NCBI RefSeq assembly: GCF_963666545.1
Contig: NZ_OY762899.1
Span: forward strand, 4,381,688 to 4,445,687
Source: an uncultured Bacteroides sp.
GTDB taxonomy: Bacteria; Bacteroidota; Bacteroidia; Bacteroidales; Bacteroidaceae
DNA length: 64,000 bases
Reading direction: 5' to 3'
Shown here: positions 41,899 through 51,350 of the stretch, one piece after another
Layout of the letters: each line of letters begins with the position of its first letter
Numbering within the stretch: the stretch's first letter is position 1
Position numbers and translations under genes: made by a program
Notes under the pieces: model-generated
Seen by the model: only the letters and a program-made list of their open reading frames with translations
Told to the model about the DNA's origin: nothing
The model's database searches: none

Positions 41899-43299
41899 AT
41901 GAATAAACGACTATTAACGGTTTTTGTTCTGGGGAGTGTATTGTTTTCTGCACAAGCACAACAGAGCAGGGGAGGAATAAGTGATGAAATGCTCCGGGAG
42001 ATTAAACAAAGTTATCAGGGTACGGCCGCAGATAGGGCTATTCGTAATGCTATTGGTGGAAGTGATATCCGCACGTTGGCTCTGAATCAGGAGAATATGC
42101 AGGCGATGGATACTTATTTTTCTAATAAGGTAGAATCGAAAGGGATAACGAATCAAGAATCGTCCGGACGCTGCTGGCTCTTTACGGGGCTCAACGTGAT
42201 GCGTGCGAAGGTGATTGCCAAGTATGGCATGGGAGCATTTGAATTTTCACAAGCGTACACATTCTTCTGGGATCAGCTTGAGAAATCGAACCTTTTTCTG
42301 CAGGGGGTAATAGATACGAGTAGTAAGCCCATGGATGATAAGATGGTGGAGTGGCTCTTCAAAAATCCACTGAGCGATGGTGGGCAATTTACAGGTATTT
42401 CAGATTTGGTTAGTAAATATGGGTTGGTACCTAAAGAGGTGATGCCGGAAACGAACAGTAGTGACAACACCACTCGTATGGCCAATCTGCTTTCGCTGAA
42501 ACTTCGTGAATATGGACTGCAGCTACGTGATGAGTCGGCAAAAGGAGGAAAAGTAACCACTTTGGAGAAGAAGAAAACACAGATGCTGGGAACGATCTAC
42601 CGGATGTTGGCGTTGAATCTGGGTGTGCCACCGACGGAATTTGCCTGGACACGCAAAGATGCCAAAGGTAATCCTGTAGAGACAGAAATATACACACCGA
42701 TGTCGTTCTTTAAGAAGTATGTGAATGAGGATTTAACCAACAACTATGTGATGCTGATGAATGACCCGAGCCGGGAGTATTACAAAACTTACGAGATCGA
42801 TTATGATCGTCATCGCTACGATGGTAAGAACTGGACGTATGTAAACTTACCTGTGGAGGAGATAAAAGAGATGGCGATAGCTTCGATAAAGGATAGTACA
42901 ATGATGTATTTTTCATGTGATGTGGGTAAATTTCTGAATACGGAACGAGGATTGCTAGACGTGAAAAACTACGACTATGAATCATTGATGGGAACGACGT
43001 TTGGCATGGATAAAAAGCAACGTATACAGACATTTGCCAGTGGTTCATCTCATGCCATGACACTGATGGCAGTCGATTTAGATAAAGCGGGAAAATCAAA
43101 AAAATGGATGGTCGAGAATAGTTGGGGAGCCACAAAAGGTTATCAGGGATACCTCATCATGACAGACGAATGGTTCAACGAATACATGTTTCGCCTTGTG
43201 GTAGAGAAGAAATTTGTAACCACAAAAGTACTTGAACTACTAAAGCAAAAGCCCATCCGCCTACCCGCATGGGACCCCATGTTTGCCGCAGAGGAGTAA
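41899..43299 (+). CDS. pepC: Peptidase C1B, aminopeptidase C/bleomycin hydrolase-like, exported
   Basis: A 466-residue cysteine peptidase of the papain-like C1B group. The catalytic Cys is residue 92 (SSGRCWLFTGLN), preceded by the oxyanion Gln (TNQESSG). His is in GSSHAMTLMAV and Asn in VENSWGATKG near the C-terminus. Classic PepC is cytoplasmic, but this one has a signal peptide (MNKRLLTVFVLGSVLFSAQA), so it acts in the periplasm or outside, as often in Bacteroides. It stands alone with its own promoter and is followed by repeat copy E. Confidence 0.88.
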   Translation: MNKRLLTVFVLGSVLFSAQAQQSRGGISDEMLREIKQSYQGTAADRAIRNAIGGSDIRTLALNQENMQAMDTYFSNKVESKGITNQESSGRCWLFTGLNVMRAKVIAKYGMGAFEFSQAYTFFWDQLEKSNLFLQGVIDTSSKPMDDKMVEWLFKNPLSDGGQFTGISDLVSKYGLVPKEVMPETNSSDNTTRMANLLSLKLREYGLQLRDESAKGGKVTTLEKKKTQMLGTIYRMLALNLGVPPTEFAWTRKDAKGNPVETEIYTPMSFFKKYVNEDLTNNYVMLMNDPSREYYKTYEIDYDRHRYDGKNWTYVNLPVEEIKEMAIASIKDSTMMYFSCDVGKFLNTERGLLDVKNYDYESLMGTTFGMDKKQRIQTFASGSSHAMTLMAVDLDKAGKSKKWMVENSWGATKGYQGYLIMTDEWFNEYMFRLVVEKKFVTTKVLELLKQKPIRLPAWDPMFAAEE

Positions 43300-43316
43300 A
43301 AATAGAAAAAGTTAAT

Positions 43317-43666
43317 AGAAGAGTGCGTTAGCAAGCGAAGCGAAGCGAAAAAAAAGCGATTCTGAAAGCCGAGCAGAAGCCGAAGTAAAAGTAGAAGTAG
43401 AGTCACGAGCGAAGCAAAGTGAATCCGATGCTGAAAGCGAGCAGAAAAAAGAACCACGAGCGAAGCAAAGTGGAGTAAAGAAGAAAGGACCGGCCTCTTG
43501 TGTGAAGCGTAAAACGGAGGCAATGCCCTGAGCGTTAAACGAGCGATTTTGTTTGAGCGAAGCGAGTTGAATCGCTTGTAGCTCAGAGCGTTGTCGGAGT
43601 AGCTTCACACAAGAAGCCTTGACTTTTTCTTTGGTTCTTTCTTTTGCGTCAAGGCAAAAGAAAGAA
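43317..43666 (-). repeat. Structured intergenic repeat, copy E (reverse, long tail)
   Basis: Inverted orientation, ending about 90 bp before the nqr promoter. Terminal hairpin 43635-43666 (TTCTTTCTTTTGC / GCAAAAGAAAGAA). The long hairpin keeps GTGTGAAGC / GCTTCACAC but replaces CGAAGC / GCTTCG by CTGAGC / GCTCAG, a double change that preserves pairing. The tail is longer than in other copies and has GCGAAGC many times, including two CACGAGCGAAGCAAAGTG units. Confidence 0.85.
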
Positions 43667-43756
43667 TATTCCCCTTTGTGTACGCAAACGACAATAATTA
43701 AAGAAATAAATCCTTAATTCTTCTATTTTTTTCTATCATTTAACATTATTATTTAT

Positions 43757-43764
43757 TACTTTTG
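43757..43764 (+). promoter_or_regulatory. -7 box of the nqr operon
   Basis: TACTTTTG, 35 nt before the ATG at 43800 and only 11 nt before the alternative ATG at 43776. Confidence 0.6.
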
Positions 43765-43799
43765 CGGGCAAATTTATGAAACCATTATTTTATAATAGC

Positions 43800-45158
43800 A
43801 TGGCAAATGTAATAAAGTTACGCAAAGGCCTTGACATAAACCTAAAAGGAAAAGCAACTGAGGAATATTTCTTAGTAAAAGAGCCGGGATTTTACACCCT
43901 GGTGCCCGATGATTTTCCCGGTGTGACCCCAAAAGTGGTGGTGAAAGAACAGGAATATGTAATGGCCGGAGGACCCTTGTTTGTTGACAAGAATCATCCT
44001 GAATTAAAATTCGTATCCCCGGTAAGTGGTGTGGTTACCAGCGTAGAGCGTGGTGAACGTCGCAAAGTGATGAATATCACTGTGCAAGCCGCTGAAGAAC
44101 AAGACTATGTAGAATTCGGGGCTAAAAAAGTCTCTGAACTTTCTGCTGATGCAGTGAAAGCCGCGCTCCTGGAAGCCGGCTTATTTACTTTTATAAAACA
44201 GCGTCCGTATGACGTAATTGCAGACCCTAACATAACTCCCAAAGCTATTTTTGTATCGGCATTCGATAGCAGCCCGCTGGCACCCAGCTTTGAATTTGCT
44301 CTGAAAGGAGAGGAAGCCAACTTCCAAACCGGACTTGATGCGCTGGCTAAAATGGCTAAAACTTATTTGGGTATCAGTGTGAAGCAAAGTGCAACTGCGC
44401 TTACGCAAGCAAAGAGTGTTACGGTGACCGCATTCGACGGTCCTCATCCTGCGGGCAATGTAGGTATTCAGATACATCAACTATCTCCGGTAAACAAGGG
44501 TGAAACGGTATGGACCATTGGCGCTGAAGAGGTGATCTTCATCGGTCGCTTATTCAACACGGGGCGGATAAACCTTACCCGTACGGTAGCTGTGACAGGT
44601 TCGGAAGTGCTGAAACCCGCTTATTGCAAGCTGGCTGTAGGTGCGCTACTCACGAATGTGTTTGTAGGTAATGTTACCAAGGATAAGGATTTGCGCTACA
44701 TCAGCGGCAACGTACTTACGGGTAAACGTATTTCTCCCAATCAATATTTGGGAGCATTTCACAACCAGTTGACAGTGATTCCGGAAGGTACCGAGGTACA
44801 CGAAATGGCCGGATGGATCATGCCTCGCTTCAACCAGTTCAGTGTGAATCGTTCGTACTTTAGCTGGCTACTCGACTTGTTCGGTAAACGTGCTTACGTA
44901 CTTGATGCCCGCATCAAAGGCGGAGAGAGACACATGATCATGTCTAACGAATATGATAAAGTGCTTCCGATGGATATCTTGCCGGAGTTTTTACTGAAGG
45001 CAATCATTGCCGGTGACATCGATCGGATGGAGCAACTGGGTATTTACGAGGTTGCCCCTGAGGACTTTGCTTTGTGCGAATTCGTATGCTCGTCGAAGGT
45101 ACCGGTGCAGCGCATCGTGCGCGAAGGGCTTGACGGACTTCGTGAGGAGATGTGCTAA
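43800..45158 (+). CDS. nqrA: Na+-translocating NADH:quinone reductase subunit A
   Basis: A 452-residue peripheral subunit of the Na+-NQR complex, which oxidises NADH, reduces quinone and pumps sodium out. The start MANVIKLRKGLDINLKGKA matches the family; an ATG at 43776 would add MKPLFYNS and lies almost at the transcription start, so 43800 is preferred. NqrA has a lipoyl-like N-terminal fold (PGFYTLVPDDFPGVTPKV, PVSGVVTSVERGERR). It is the first of six contiguous nqr genes. Confidence 0.95.
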   Translation: MANVIKLRKGLDINLKGKATEEYFLVKEPGFYTLVPDDFPGVTPKVVVKEQEYVMAGGPLFVDKNHPELKFVSPVSGVVTSVERGERRKVMNITVQAAEEQDYVEFGAKKVSELSADAVKAALLEAGLFTFIKQRPYDVIADPNITPKAIFVSAFDSSPLAPSFEFALKGEEANFQTGLDALAKMAKTYLGISVKQSATALTQAKSVTVTAFDGPHPAGNVGIQIHQLSPVNKGETVWTIGAEEVIFIGRLFNTGRINLTRTVAVTGSEVLKPAYCKLAVGALLTNVFVGNVTKDKDLRYISGNVLTGKRISPNQYLGAFHNQLTVIPEGTEVHEMAGWIMPRFNQFSVNRSYFSWLLDLFGKRAYVLDARIKGGERHMIMSNEYDKVLPMDILPEFLLKAIIAGDIDRMEQLGIYEVAPEDFALCEFVCSSKVPVQRIVREGLDGLREEMC

Positions 45159-45191
45159 TGACTAATTATAATATAAACAGAAAATAGATAA

Positions 45192-46370
45192 ATGAAAGCG
45201 TTAAGAAATTATCTCGACAAGATAAAGCCAAACTTTGAAGAGGGCGGCAAGTTCCACGCATTTCACTCGGTGTTCGACGGATTTGAAACGTTCCTCTTTG
45301 TGCCCAACCGCACTTCGAAATTAGGAACGCATATCCACGATTCAATTGATAGCAAGCGAATCATGTCGATCGTTGTGATTGCCTTGATACCGGCGCTGTT
45401 GTTCGGTATGTACAACGTAGGTTATCAGCATTTCACTCATACAGGTGCCCAAGGTGGTTTCTCTGAAATGTTTGCCTATGGCTTTCTGGCTGTATTGCCT
45501 AAACTGATTGTATCTTATGTAGTGGGTCTGGGCATTGAGTTTGTGATTGCCCAATGGAAGAAGGAGGAGATTCAGGAAGGATTTTTGGTATCGGGTATCC
45601 TGATACCGATGATTGTTCCGGTGGACTGTCCGCTGTGGATTCTGGCTGTGGCCACTGCATTTGCTGTTATATTTGCCAAAGAGGTGTTTGGCGGTACGGG
45701 TATGAATGTATTCAACGTAGCGTTGGTCACTCGTGCCTTCTTATTCTTTGCTTATCCGGCCAAGATGTCCGGTGATGCCGTTTGGGTATCGGGTGAGAGC
45801 ATTTTTGGCTTAGGTAAGTCGGTTGACGGACTAACAGCGGCTACTTCGTTGGGTATGGCTTCTACAGCTACCGCTCCGAATGGATATCCTGCTTTTTCAT
45901 GGGATATGGTGACGGGACTCATTCCCGGTTCCATTGGTGAAACAAGTGTGATTGCAATTCTTCTGGGTGCGGCGTTGCTACTTATTACCGGCATTGCCAG
46001 TTGGAAAACGATGTTCTCCGTATTTGTGGGTGGAGCATTTATGGCTATCGTATTTAATACGATTGGACCGGATACGGCTATGGCCAACATGCCTTGGTAT
46101 GAACATCTTGCGCTGGGTGGTTTCTGCTTCGGTGCGGTGTTTATGGCTACAGATCCTGTTACGGCTGCCCGCACGGAAACGGGTAAGTACATTTATGGAT
46201 TCCTGATTGGCTCAATGGCTATCATCATCCGTGTGCTCAATCCGGGTTATCCTGAAGGTATGATGCTTGCCATCTTGCTGATGAACATATTTGCTCCGCT
46301 GATAGATTACTGTGTGGTGCAGAACAACATCAGCCGCAGAGCGAAACGCGTTACTAAGTTAAACAACTAA
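45192..46370 (+). CDS. nqrB: Na+-NQR subunit B
   Basis: A 392-residue membrane subunit with about nine to ten helices. It carries a covalently bound FMN, in the family on a Thr in a DGxSGAT-like motif; here the region reads VDGLTAATSLG. It takes part in the sodium channel and in quinone binding. GKYIYGFLIGSMAIIIRVLNPGYPEG near the end is characteristic. It follows nqrA by 33 bp. Confidence 0.95.
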   Translation: MKALRNYLDKIKPNFEEGGKFHAFHSVFDGFETFLFVPNRTSKLGTHIHDSIDSKRIMSIVVIALIPALLFGMYNVGYQHFTHTGAQGGFSEMFAYGFLAVLPKLIVSYVVGLGIEFVIAQWKKEEIQEGFLVSGILIPMIVPVDCPLWILAVATAFAVIFAKEVFGGTGMNVFNVALVTRAFLFFAYPAKMSGDAVWVSGESIFGLGKSVDGLTAATSLGMASTATAPNGYPAFSWDMVTGLIPGSIGETSVIAILLGAALLLITGIASWKTMFSVFVGGAFMAIVFNTIGPDTAMANMPWYEHLALGGFCFGAVFMATDPVTAARTETGKYIYGFLIGSMAIIIRVLNPGYPEGMMLAILLMNIFAPLIDYCVVQNNISRRAKRVTKLNN

Positions 46371-46382
46371 AATCGGAAGATA

Positions 46383-47087
46383 ATGAATACAAATAGTAAT
46401 TCTTATACTATCATTTATGCTTCGGTAATGGTTGTTATCGTGGCATTTGTCCTCGCATTTACTTCTGCTTCGCTCAGAAGCACGCAGAACAAAAATGTGG
46501 AGCTGGACAAGATGAAGCAGATTCTTCATGCATTGAATGTGGATACGAAAGATCAGGATGCAGAGAAGGTATATAAACAATATGTAAAAGCTGACCAAAT
46601 AATGAATGCTGCCGGTGAAGTGGTGGCAGAAACCGGAGGCTTCAAAATTGAGATGAAAAGCGAACTGGCTAAACCGTTGGAGAAACGCCAACTTCCGCTG
46701 TATCTGTGTGAAGTAGAGGGTAAAACAAAATATGTACTTCCACTATATGGTGCCGGACTTTGGGGACCGATCTGGGGATACGTTGGTTTGAACGACGATA
46801 AGAACTCTGTGTTCGGAGTCTATTTCTCACACCAAGGTGAAACTCCGGGGTTGGGTGCTGAAATCAGTACGGCTGATTTTCAAAAGCAATTTTCGGGTAA
46901 GCAGGTGCTGAAGGAAGGTGTTGTTGCCCTTGGCGTAGAGAAAAATGGCAAAGTGACTGAACCGGACTATCAGGTAGACGGGATCTCGGGTGGTACTATT
47001 ACTTCAAAAGGTGTGGATGCCATGTTGAAGAGTTGCTTGGGACAGTACGATAAATTTTTAACGACTAATAACAAAGGAGGAAAATAG
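46383..47087 (+). CDS. nqrC: Na+-NQR subunit C
   Basis: A 234-residue subunit with one N-terminal membrane helix (about 8-27) and a periplasmic FMN-binding domain. The covalent FMN site is the Thr of ISGGTITS (about residue 206). GAGLWGPIWGYVGLN and HQGETPGLGAEI are typical NqrC segments. It starts 12 bp after nqrB. Confidence 0.95.
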   Translation: MNTNSNSYTIIYASVMVVIVAFVLAFTSASLRSTQNKNVELDKMKQILHALNVDTKDQDAEKVYKQYVKADQIMNAAGEVVAETGGFKIEMKSELAKPLEKRQLPLYLCEVEGKTKYVLPLYGAGLWGPIWGYVGLNDDKNSVFGVYFSHQGETPGLGAEISTADFQKQFSGKQVLKEGVVALGVEKNGKVTEPDYQVDGISGGTITSKGVDAMLKSCLGQYDKFLTTNNKGGK

Positions 47088-47090
47088 AAT

Positions 47091-47723
47091 ATGAGCCAAT
47101 TGTTTTCTAAAAAGAATAAAGAAGTATTCTCTTCTCCGCTTAGCATGAACAACCCGATTACTGTTCAGGTACTTGGTATCTGCTCGGCACTGGCTGTTAC
47201 AGCCAAACTGGAACCGGCTATCGTAATGGGTCTGTCGGTGGCGGTGATTGTGGCTTTTGCTAACGTGATTATTTCGTTGCTTCGCAACACGATACCCAAC
47301 CGTATCCGTATCATCGTTCAATTGGTGGTAGTGGCTGCGTTGGTTACTATAGTAAGTGAAATTCTGAAAGCTTATGCCTACGATGTAAGTGTGCAGCTTT
47401 CTGTCTATGTGGGATTGATTATTACCAATTGTATTTTGATGGGACGTTTGGAAGCTTTTGCTATGGCGAATGCTCCATGGGAGTCTTTCCTCGATGGGCT
47501 TGGTAACGGTTTGGGATACGCTAAGATTCTGGTGATTGTAGCTTTCTTCCGCGAAATATTGGGATCGGGCTCCTTGCTTGGTTTCCGTATCATTCCGCAA
47601 GCGGTTTACGAATGGGGATACATCAACAACGGATTGATGCTGATGCCTCCGATGGCACTGATTATCTGTGCATGCATCATCTGGTACCAGCGCAGTAAGA
47701 ACAAAGTATTACAGGAGAAGTAA
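47091..47723 (+). CDS. nqrD: Na+-NQR subunit D
   Basis: A 210-residue membrane subunit with six helices. NqrD and NqrE are an inverted-topology pair that form part of the sodium path and hold a membrane Fe-S cluster between conserved Cys residues; here [12 protein letters not shown] supplies one and [14 protein letters not shown] the other. It starts 3 bp after nqrC. Confidence 0.95.
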   Translation: MSQLFSKKNKEVFSSPLSMNNPITVQVLGICSALAVTAKLEPAIVMGLSVAVIVAFANVIISLLRNTIPNRIRIIVQLVVVAALVTIVSEILKAYAYDVSVQLSVYVGLIITNCILMGRLEAFAMANAPWESFLDGLGNGLGYAKILVIVAFFREILGSGSLLGFRIIPQAVYEWGYINNGLMLMPPMALIICACIIWYQRSKNKVLQEK

Positions 47724-47742
47724 CCTAAATTCTGAAGAAATT

Positions 47743-48342
47743 ATGAATGATTATTTGAATTTATTTGTAAAGTCGATCTTTGTCGACAATATGATCTTCG
47801 CTTACTTCCTGGGAATGTGTTCATACCTGGCTGTATCGAAGAATGTGAAAACAGCATTGGGTTTGGGTGTAGCTGTGACTTTTGTGTTATTGGTTACACT
47901 GCCTGTGAACTACTTGCTGGAGAATTATGTATTGAAAGCTGATGCAATAGTAGAAGGTGTAGATCTCGGTTTTCTGAGCTTTATCCTCTTCATCGCTGTT
48001 ATTGCCGGAATCACTCAGTTGGTAGAAATGGCGATAGAACGTTTCAGTCCATCACTGTATGCTTCGCTGGGTATCTTCCTACCACTTATCGCTGTGAACT
48101 GTGCCATCATGGGTGCGTCTCTGTTTATGCAACAAAGACATTTTGTTGACTTTGGTGAGGCGGTTACTTACTCGCTAGGTTCGGGCGTGGGTTGGTTGTT
48201 AGCTATTGTAGGTCTGGCAGCTATCCGCGAAAAGATGGCCTATTCTGATGTTCCCGCTCCACTTAGAGGATTGGGTATTACGTTTATCACGGTAGGACTA
48301 ATGGCGATGGCCTTTATGTGTTTCTCTGGATTGAAGTTATAA
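47743..48342 (+). CDS. nqrE: Na+-NQR subunit E
   Basis: A 199-residue six-helix subunit, partner of NqrD, with the matching Cys in [13 protein letters not shown] and [11 protein letters not shown]. The start at 47743 ([20 protein letters not shown]) is the family-standard one; the longer frame beginning at 47668 would overlap nqrD by 56 bp with no conserved residues. Confidence 0.95.
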   Translation: MNDYLNLFVKSIFVDNMIFAYFLGMCSYLAVSKNVKTALGLGVAVTFVLLVTLPVNYLLENYVLKADAIVEGVDLGFLSFILFIAVIAGITQLVEMAIERFSPSLYASLGIFLPLIAVNCAIMGASLFMQQRHFVDFGEAVTYSLGSGVGWLLAIVGLAAIREKMAYSDVPAPLRGLGITFITVGLMAMAFMCFSGLKL

Positions 48343-48363
48343 ATATTAAAAAAGAAATATACG

Positions 48364-49608
48364 ATGACGTCTTTAATATTAGCGAGTGTAGGGGTGTTTC
48401 TCGGAGTGATTCTCCTTCTCGTCATTATACTTCTGATAGCCAAGAGGTATCTTTCTCCTTCGGGAACAGTAAAGGTCACCATCAATGGCGAGAAGGAAGT
48501 AGAAGTAGAGATAGGCTCCAGTTTATTGTCTACGCTGGCTGCAAACAAGATTTTCTTACCTTCGGCTTGCGGAGGTGGTGGCTCATGCGCACAGTGTCGT
48601 TGCCAGATAGAAGAGGGTGGTGGTGAGATTCTCCCTACGGAGACGGTTCACTTCTCTCGCAAAGAGCAACAGGCTCATTGGCGTTTGGGATGCCAAGTCA
48701 AAGTAAAACAGGACATGGAAATAAAGGTGCCCGAATCGGTACTGGGTGTGAAGAAGTGGGAGTGCGAAGTGGTTTCTAACAACAACGTGGCTACTTTCAT
48801 CAAAGAATTTGTGGTACGCTTGCCCGAAGGTGAACACTTGAACTTTGTTTCAGGAGGATACATTCAGATTGATGTTCCGAAGTATGATATTAGTTATGGA
48901 GATTATGCGATAGAAGATCGCTTTCGTGGCGACTGGGATAAGTTTAATATGTGGGGTCTGAAATGGAAGAACGAAGAAGAAACCATGCGTGCTTACTCTA
49001 TGGCCAACTATCCGGCAGAGGGTGATATCGTGATGCTGAATGTACGTATTGCCACACCTCCGTTCGACCGTGTGAATGGTGGTTTCCAAAAAGTTCCTCC
49101 CGGAATTTGTTCTTCGTACATCTTCTCACTGAAACCGGGTGATAAGGTAATGGTTTCCGGACCGTTTGGTGAATTCCATCCGATCATTGATTCCGAAAGG
49201 GAAATGCTCTATATTGGTGGTGGTGCCGGTATGGCTCCGTTGCGTTCACATATTCTTCATTTACTGAAGACATTAAAGATTACTGACCGTAAGATCTCTT
49301 ATTGGTATGGCGCTCGTTCAAAGAATGAAATCTTCTATGAAGAGGATTTCCGCGAGTTGGAAAAGGAGTTCCCGAACTTCTCGTTCCATATTGCATTGAG
49401 TGATCCGTTGCCCGAAGATAACTGGACGGGACCTGTAGGATTTATCCATAATGTAATCTTAAACAATTACCTGAAAGATCACGAAGCACCCGAAGATATA
49501 GAATACTACATGTGTGGCCCGGGCCCGATGGCTAAGGCAGTAGAAACAATGCTGTATGATTTGGGAGTACCACGTAACATGTTGATGTTTGATGATTTTG
49601 GTGGTTAA
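48364..49608 (+). CDS. nqrF: Na+-NQR subunit F (NADH-oxidising)
   Basis: A 414-residue electron-entry subunit. An N-terminal helix (about 3-26) is followed by a 2Fe-2S ferredoxin domain (Cys 69, 75 and 78 in CGGGGSCAQC, and a later Cys in LGCQV). An FAD domain (RAYSMANYPAEG) and a NAD-binding domain (YIGGGAGMAPLRSH, ending MLMFDDFGG) complete it. It takes electrons from NADH and passes them to the rest of the complex. It is the last gene of the operon, followed by a terminator. Confidence 0.95.
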   Translation: MTSLILASVGVFLGVILLLVIILLIAKRYLSPSGTVKVTINGEKEVEVEIGSSLLSTLAANKIFLPSACGGGGSCAQCRCQIEEGGGEILPTETVHFSRKEQQAHWRLGCQVKVKQDMEIKVPESVLGVKKWECEVVSNNNVATFIKEFVVRLPEGEHLNFVSGGYIQIDVPKYDISYGDYAIEDRFRGDWDKFNMWGLKWKNEEETMRAYSMANYPAEGDIVMLNVRIATPPFDRVNGGFQKVPPGICSSYIFSLKPGDKVMVSGPFGEFHPIIDSEREMLYIGGGAGMAPLRSHILHLLKTLKITDRKISYWYGARSKNEIFYEEDFRELEKEFPNFSFHIALSDPLPEDNWTGPVGFIHNVILNNYLKDHEAPEDIEYYMCGPGPMAKAVETMLYDLGVPRNMLMFDDFGG

Positions 49609-49636
49609 CATCCGATTTCTCATAGATCGCTAAATA

Positions 49637-49676
49637 TAAAACGGCAGAAGACAATACCTCTTCTGTCGTTTTTTTT
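49637..49676 (+). terminator. Terminator of the nqr operon
   Basis: Stem AAAACGGCAGAAGA / TCTTCTGTCGTTTT (one G-T pair), 7-nt loop, run of T. Confidence 0.9.
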
Positions 49677-49687
49677 ATTGTACATAG

Positions 49688-49717
49688 TTGCTAAATGAAA
49701 ACAATGCCGTACCTTTG
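49688..49717 (+). promoter_or_regulatory. Promoter with ATG at the predicted transcription start
   Basis: TTG (49688-49690), 19-bp spacer, TACCTTTG (49710-49717). The ATG at 49722 comes 4 nt after the -7 box, about where Bacteroides RNA polymerase starts, so the mRNA may be leaderless. Confidence 0.55.
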
Positions 49718-49721
49718 TGGC

Positions 49722-51056
49722 ATGCTATTAAACAATGAAACAATACGGACAGCACTTGATAACTTGAAGATCGAGGCGCTGAATCCGATGCAGGAAGCCG
49801 CACTGGACTCTGCCATCGGTAGAGAAGATTTGATTTTACTCTCGCCCACAGGGTCGGGAAAAACATTGGCTTACTTACTCCCTTTATTATTGATACTGAA
49901 ACCTGAAGTAGAAGGTGTTCAAACGCTAATTTTAGTGCCATCCAGAGAGTTGGCTTTGCAGATAGATAGTGTGTTTCGTGAAATGAACACGCCTTGGAAA
50001 ACGGTTTGCTGCTACGGTGGTCACCCCATAGCGGAAGAGAAAAAAACAATTCTGGGCAACCATCCGGCTATTGTTATTGGTACGCCGGGACGTATCACTG
50101 ATCATCTTTCGAAAGGAAATTTTAATACCGATAATATTCATACGCTCATTATTGATGAGTTCGACAAGTCTCTTGAATACGGTTTTCATGATGAGATGGC
50201 GGAGATCATTGCGCAACTGCCGGGATTGAAGAAGCGTATGCTTTTGTCGGCTACGGATGCGGAAGAGATTCCACAATTTGCCGGATTGAACAATCGTGTT
50301 GTGAAGCTGAATTACCTCACCACCGGTGAGCAAGAAGAATCTCGCTTGCACTTGATGAAGGTACTTTCTTCATCCAAAGATAAAGTAGATGCACTTTTTA
50401 CTTTGCTTTGTGCGCTAGGCAGTAGCTCGAGCATCGTGTTCTGTAACCATCGCGAGGCGGTAGACAGGGTGAGTGCTTTGTTAAAGGAAAAGGGACTTGA
50501 CAACGAATCTTTTCATGGTGGCATGGAGCAACCCGATCGTGAGAGGGCGCTCTATAAATTTCGTAATGGCAGTTGCCATGTGCTGGTATCTACGGATCTG
50601 GCTGCTCGTGGACTGGATATTCCGGAGGTGGAGCATATCATTCATTATCATCTGCCTGTAAATGAGGAAGCTTTTACTCACCGCAACGGTCGCACTGCCC
50701 GCTGGGATGCGCGCGGCACATCATACCTCATTCTTCATGGAGAAGAGCAGGTGCCTGCCTATATTTCGGAGGATATTGATCTGTTTGCTTTGCCCGAAAA
50801 TCCATCTCGTCCACCCAAACCTCTCTGGGCTACTTTATATATAGGTAAGGGAAAGAAGGATAAGCTCAACAAGATAGATATCGTGGGATTCCTTTATAAA
50901 AAAGGGAATTTGGGTAAGGAGGATGTTGGTCGTGTGGATGTGAAGGAACATTATGCTTTCGTGGCGATTCGTCGTAGTAAGATGAAACAGCTTTTCACGC
51001 TTGTACATGGAGAGAAGATTAAGGGTATGAAGACTATTATTGAAGAAGCTGATTGA
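49722..51056 (+). CDS. DEAD-box ATP-dependent RNA helicase
   Basis: A 444-residue superfamily 2 helicase. It has a Q-motif region (LKIEALNPMQEAAL), motif I SPTGSGKT, Ia LVPSRELALQ, motif II DEFD (the usual DEAD changed to DEFD), motif III SAT, motif V STDLAARGLDIPEV and motif VI HRNGRTARW. The C-terminal part (about 350-444) has a DbpA-like RNA-binding segment (KKGNLGKEDVGRVDVKEHYA). It probably acts in ribosome assembly or RNA turnover. The start at 49722 is used because 49695 lies before the -7 box. Repeat copy F begins 3 bp after the stop. Confidence 0.9.
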   Translation: MLLNNETIRTALDNLKIEALNPMQEAALDSAIGREDLILLSPTGSGKTLAYLLPLLLILKPEVEGVQTLILVPSRELALQIDSVFREMNTPWKTVCCYGGHPIAEEKKTILGNHPAIVIGTPGRITDHLSKGNFNTDNIHTLIIDEFDKSLEYGFHDEMAEIIAQLPGLKKRMLLSATDAEEIPQFAGLNNRVVKLNYLTTGEQEESRLHLMKVLSSSKDKVDALFTLLCALGSSSSIVFCNHREAVDRVSALLKEKGLDNESFHGGMEQPDRERALYKFRNGSCHVLVSTDLAARGLDIPEVEHIIHYHLPVNEEAFTHRNGRTARWDARGTSYLILHGEEQVPAYISEDIDLFALPENPSRPPKPLWATLYIGKGKKDKLNKIDIVGFLYKKGNLGKEDVGRVDVKEHYAFVAIRRSKMKQLFTLVHGEKIKGMKTIIEEAD

Positions 51057-51059
51057 TAT

Positions 51060-51350
51060 TTACTTTCTTTTGCCTTGGCGCAAAAGAAAGTAACAAAGAA
51101 AAAGTCAAGGCTTCTCGTGTGAAGCTACTGCGACAACGCTCGAAGCTACAAGCGATTCAACTCGCTTCGCTCAAACAAAATCGCTTGCTTAACGCTTCGG
51201 GCATTGTCTCCGTTTAACGCTTCACACAAGAGGCCGGTCTTTTCTTTACTCCTCGCTTTCAGCGTCGTTTGCACTTTGCTTCGCTCGTGATTCTTCTTCC
51301 TTGGCTTTCAGTATCGCTTTCACTTTTCTCGCTCGTGATTCTGCTTTGCT
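51060..51350 (+). repeat. Structured intergenic repeat, copy F (forward)
   Basis: Starts 3 nt after the helicase stop. Terminal hairpin 51060-51093 with arms TTACTTTCTTTTGC / GCAAAAGAAAGTAA: the outer TTAC/GTAA differs from the other copies on both arms, keeping pairing. GTCAAGGC follows and can pair with the loop region. The long hairpin uses GTGTGAAGC / GCTTCACAC, CGAAGC / GCTTCG and AAGCGATT / AATCGCTT. The tail has CACTTTGCTTCGCTCGTG and further CGCTCGTGATTCT units. Confidence 0.85.

Noticed and set aside
47668-47742. Longer start for nqrE
   Set aside because: It overlaps nqrD by 56 bp and adds residues not found in the family.
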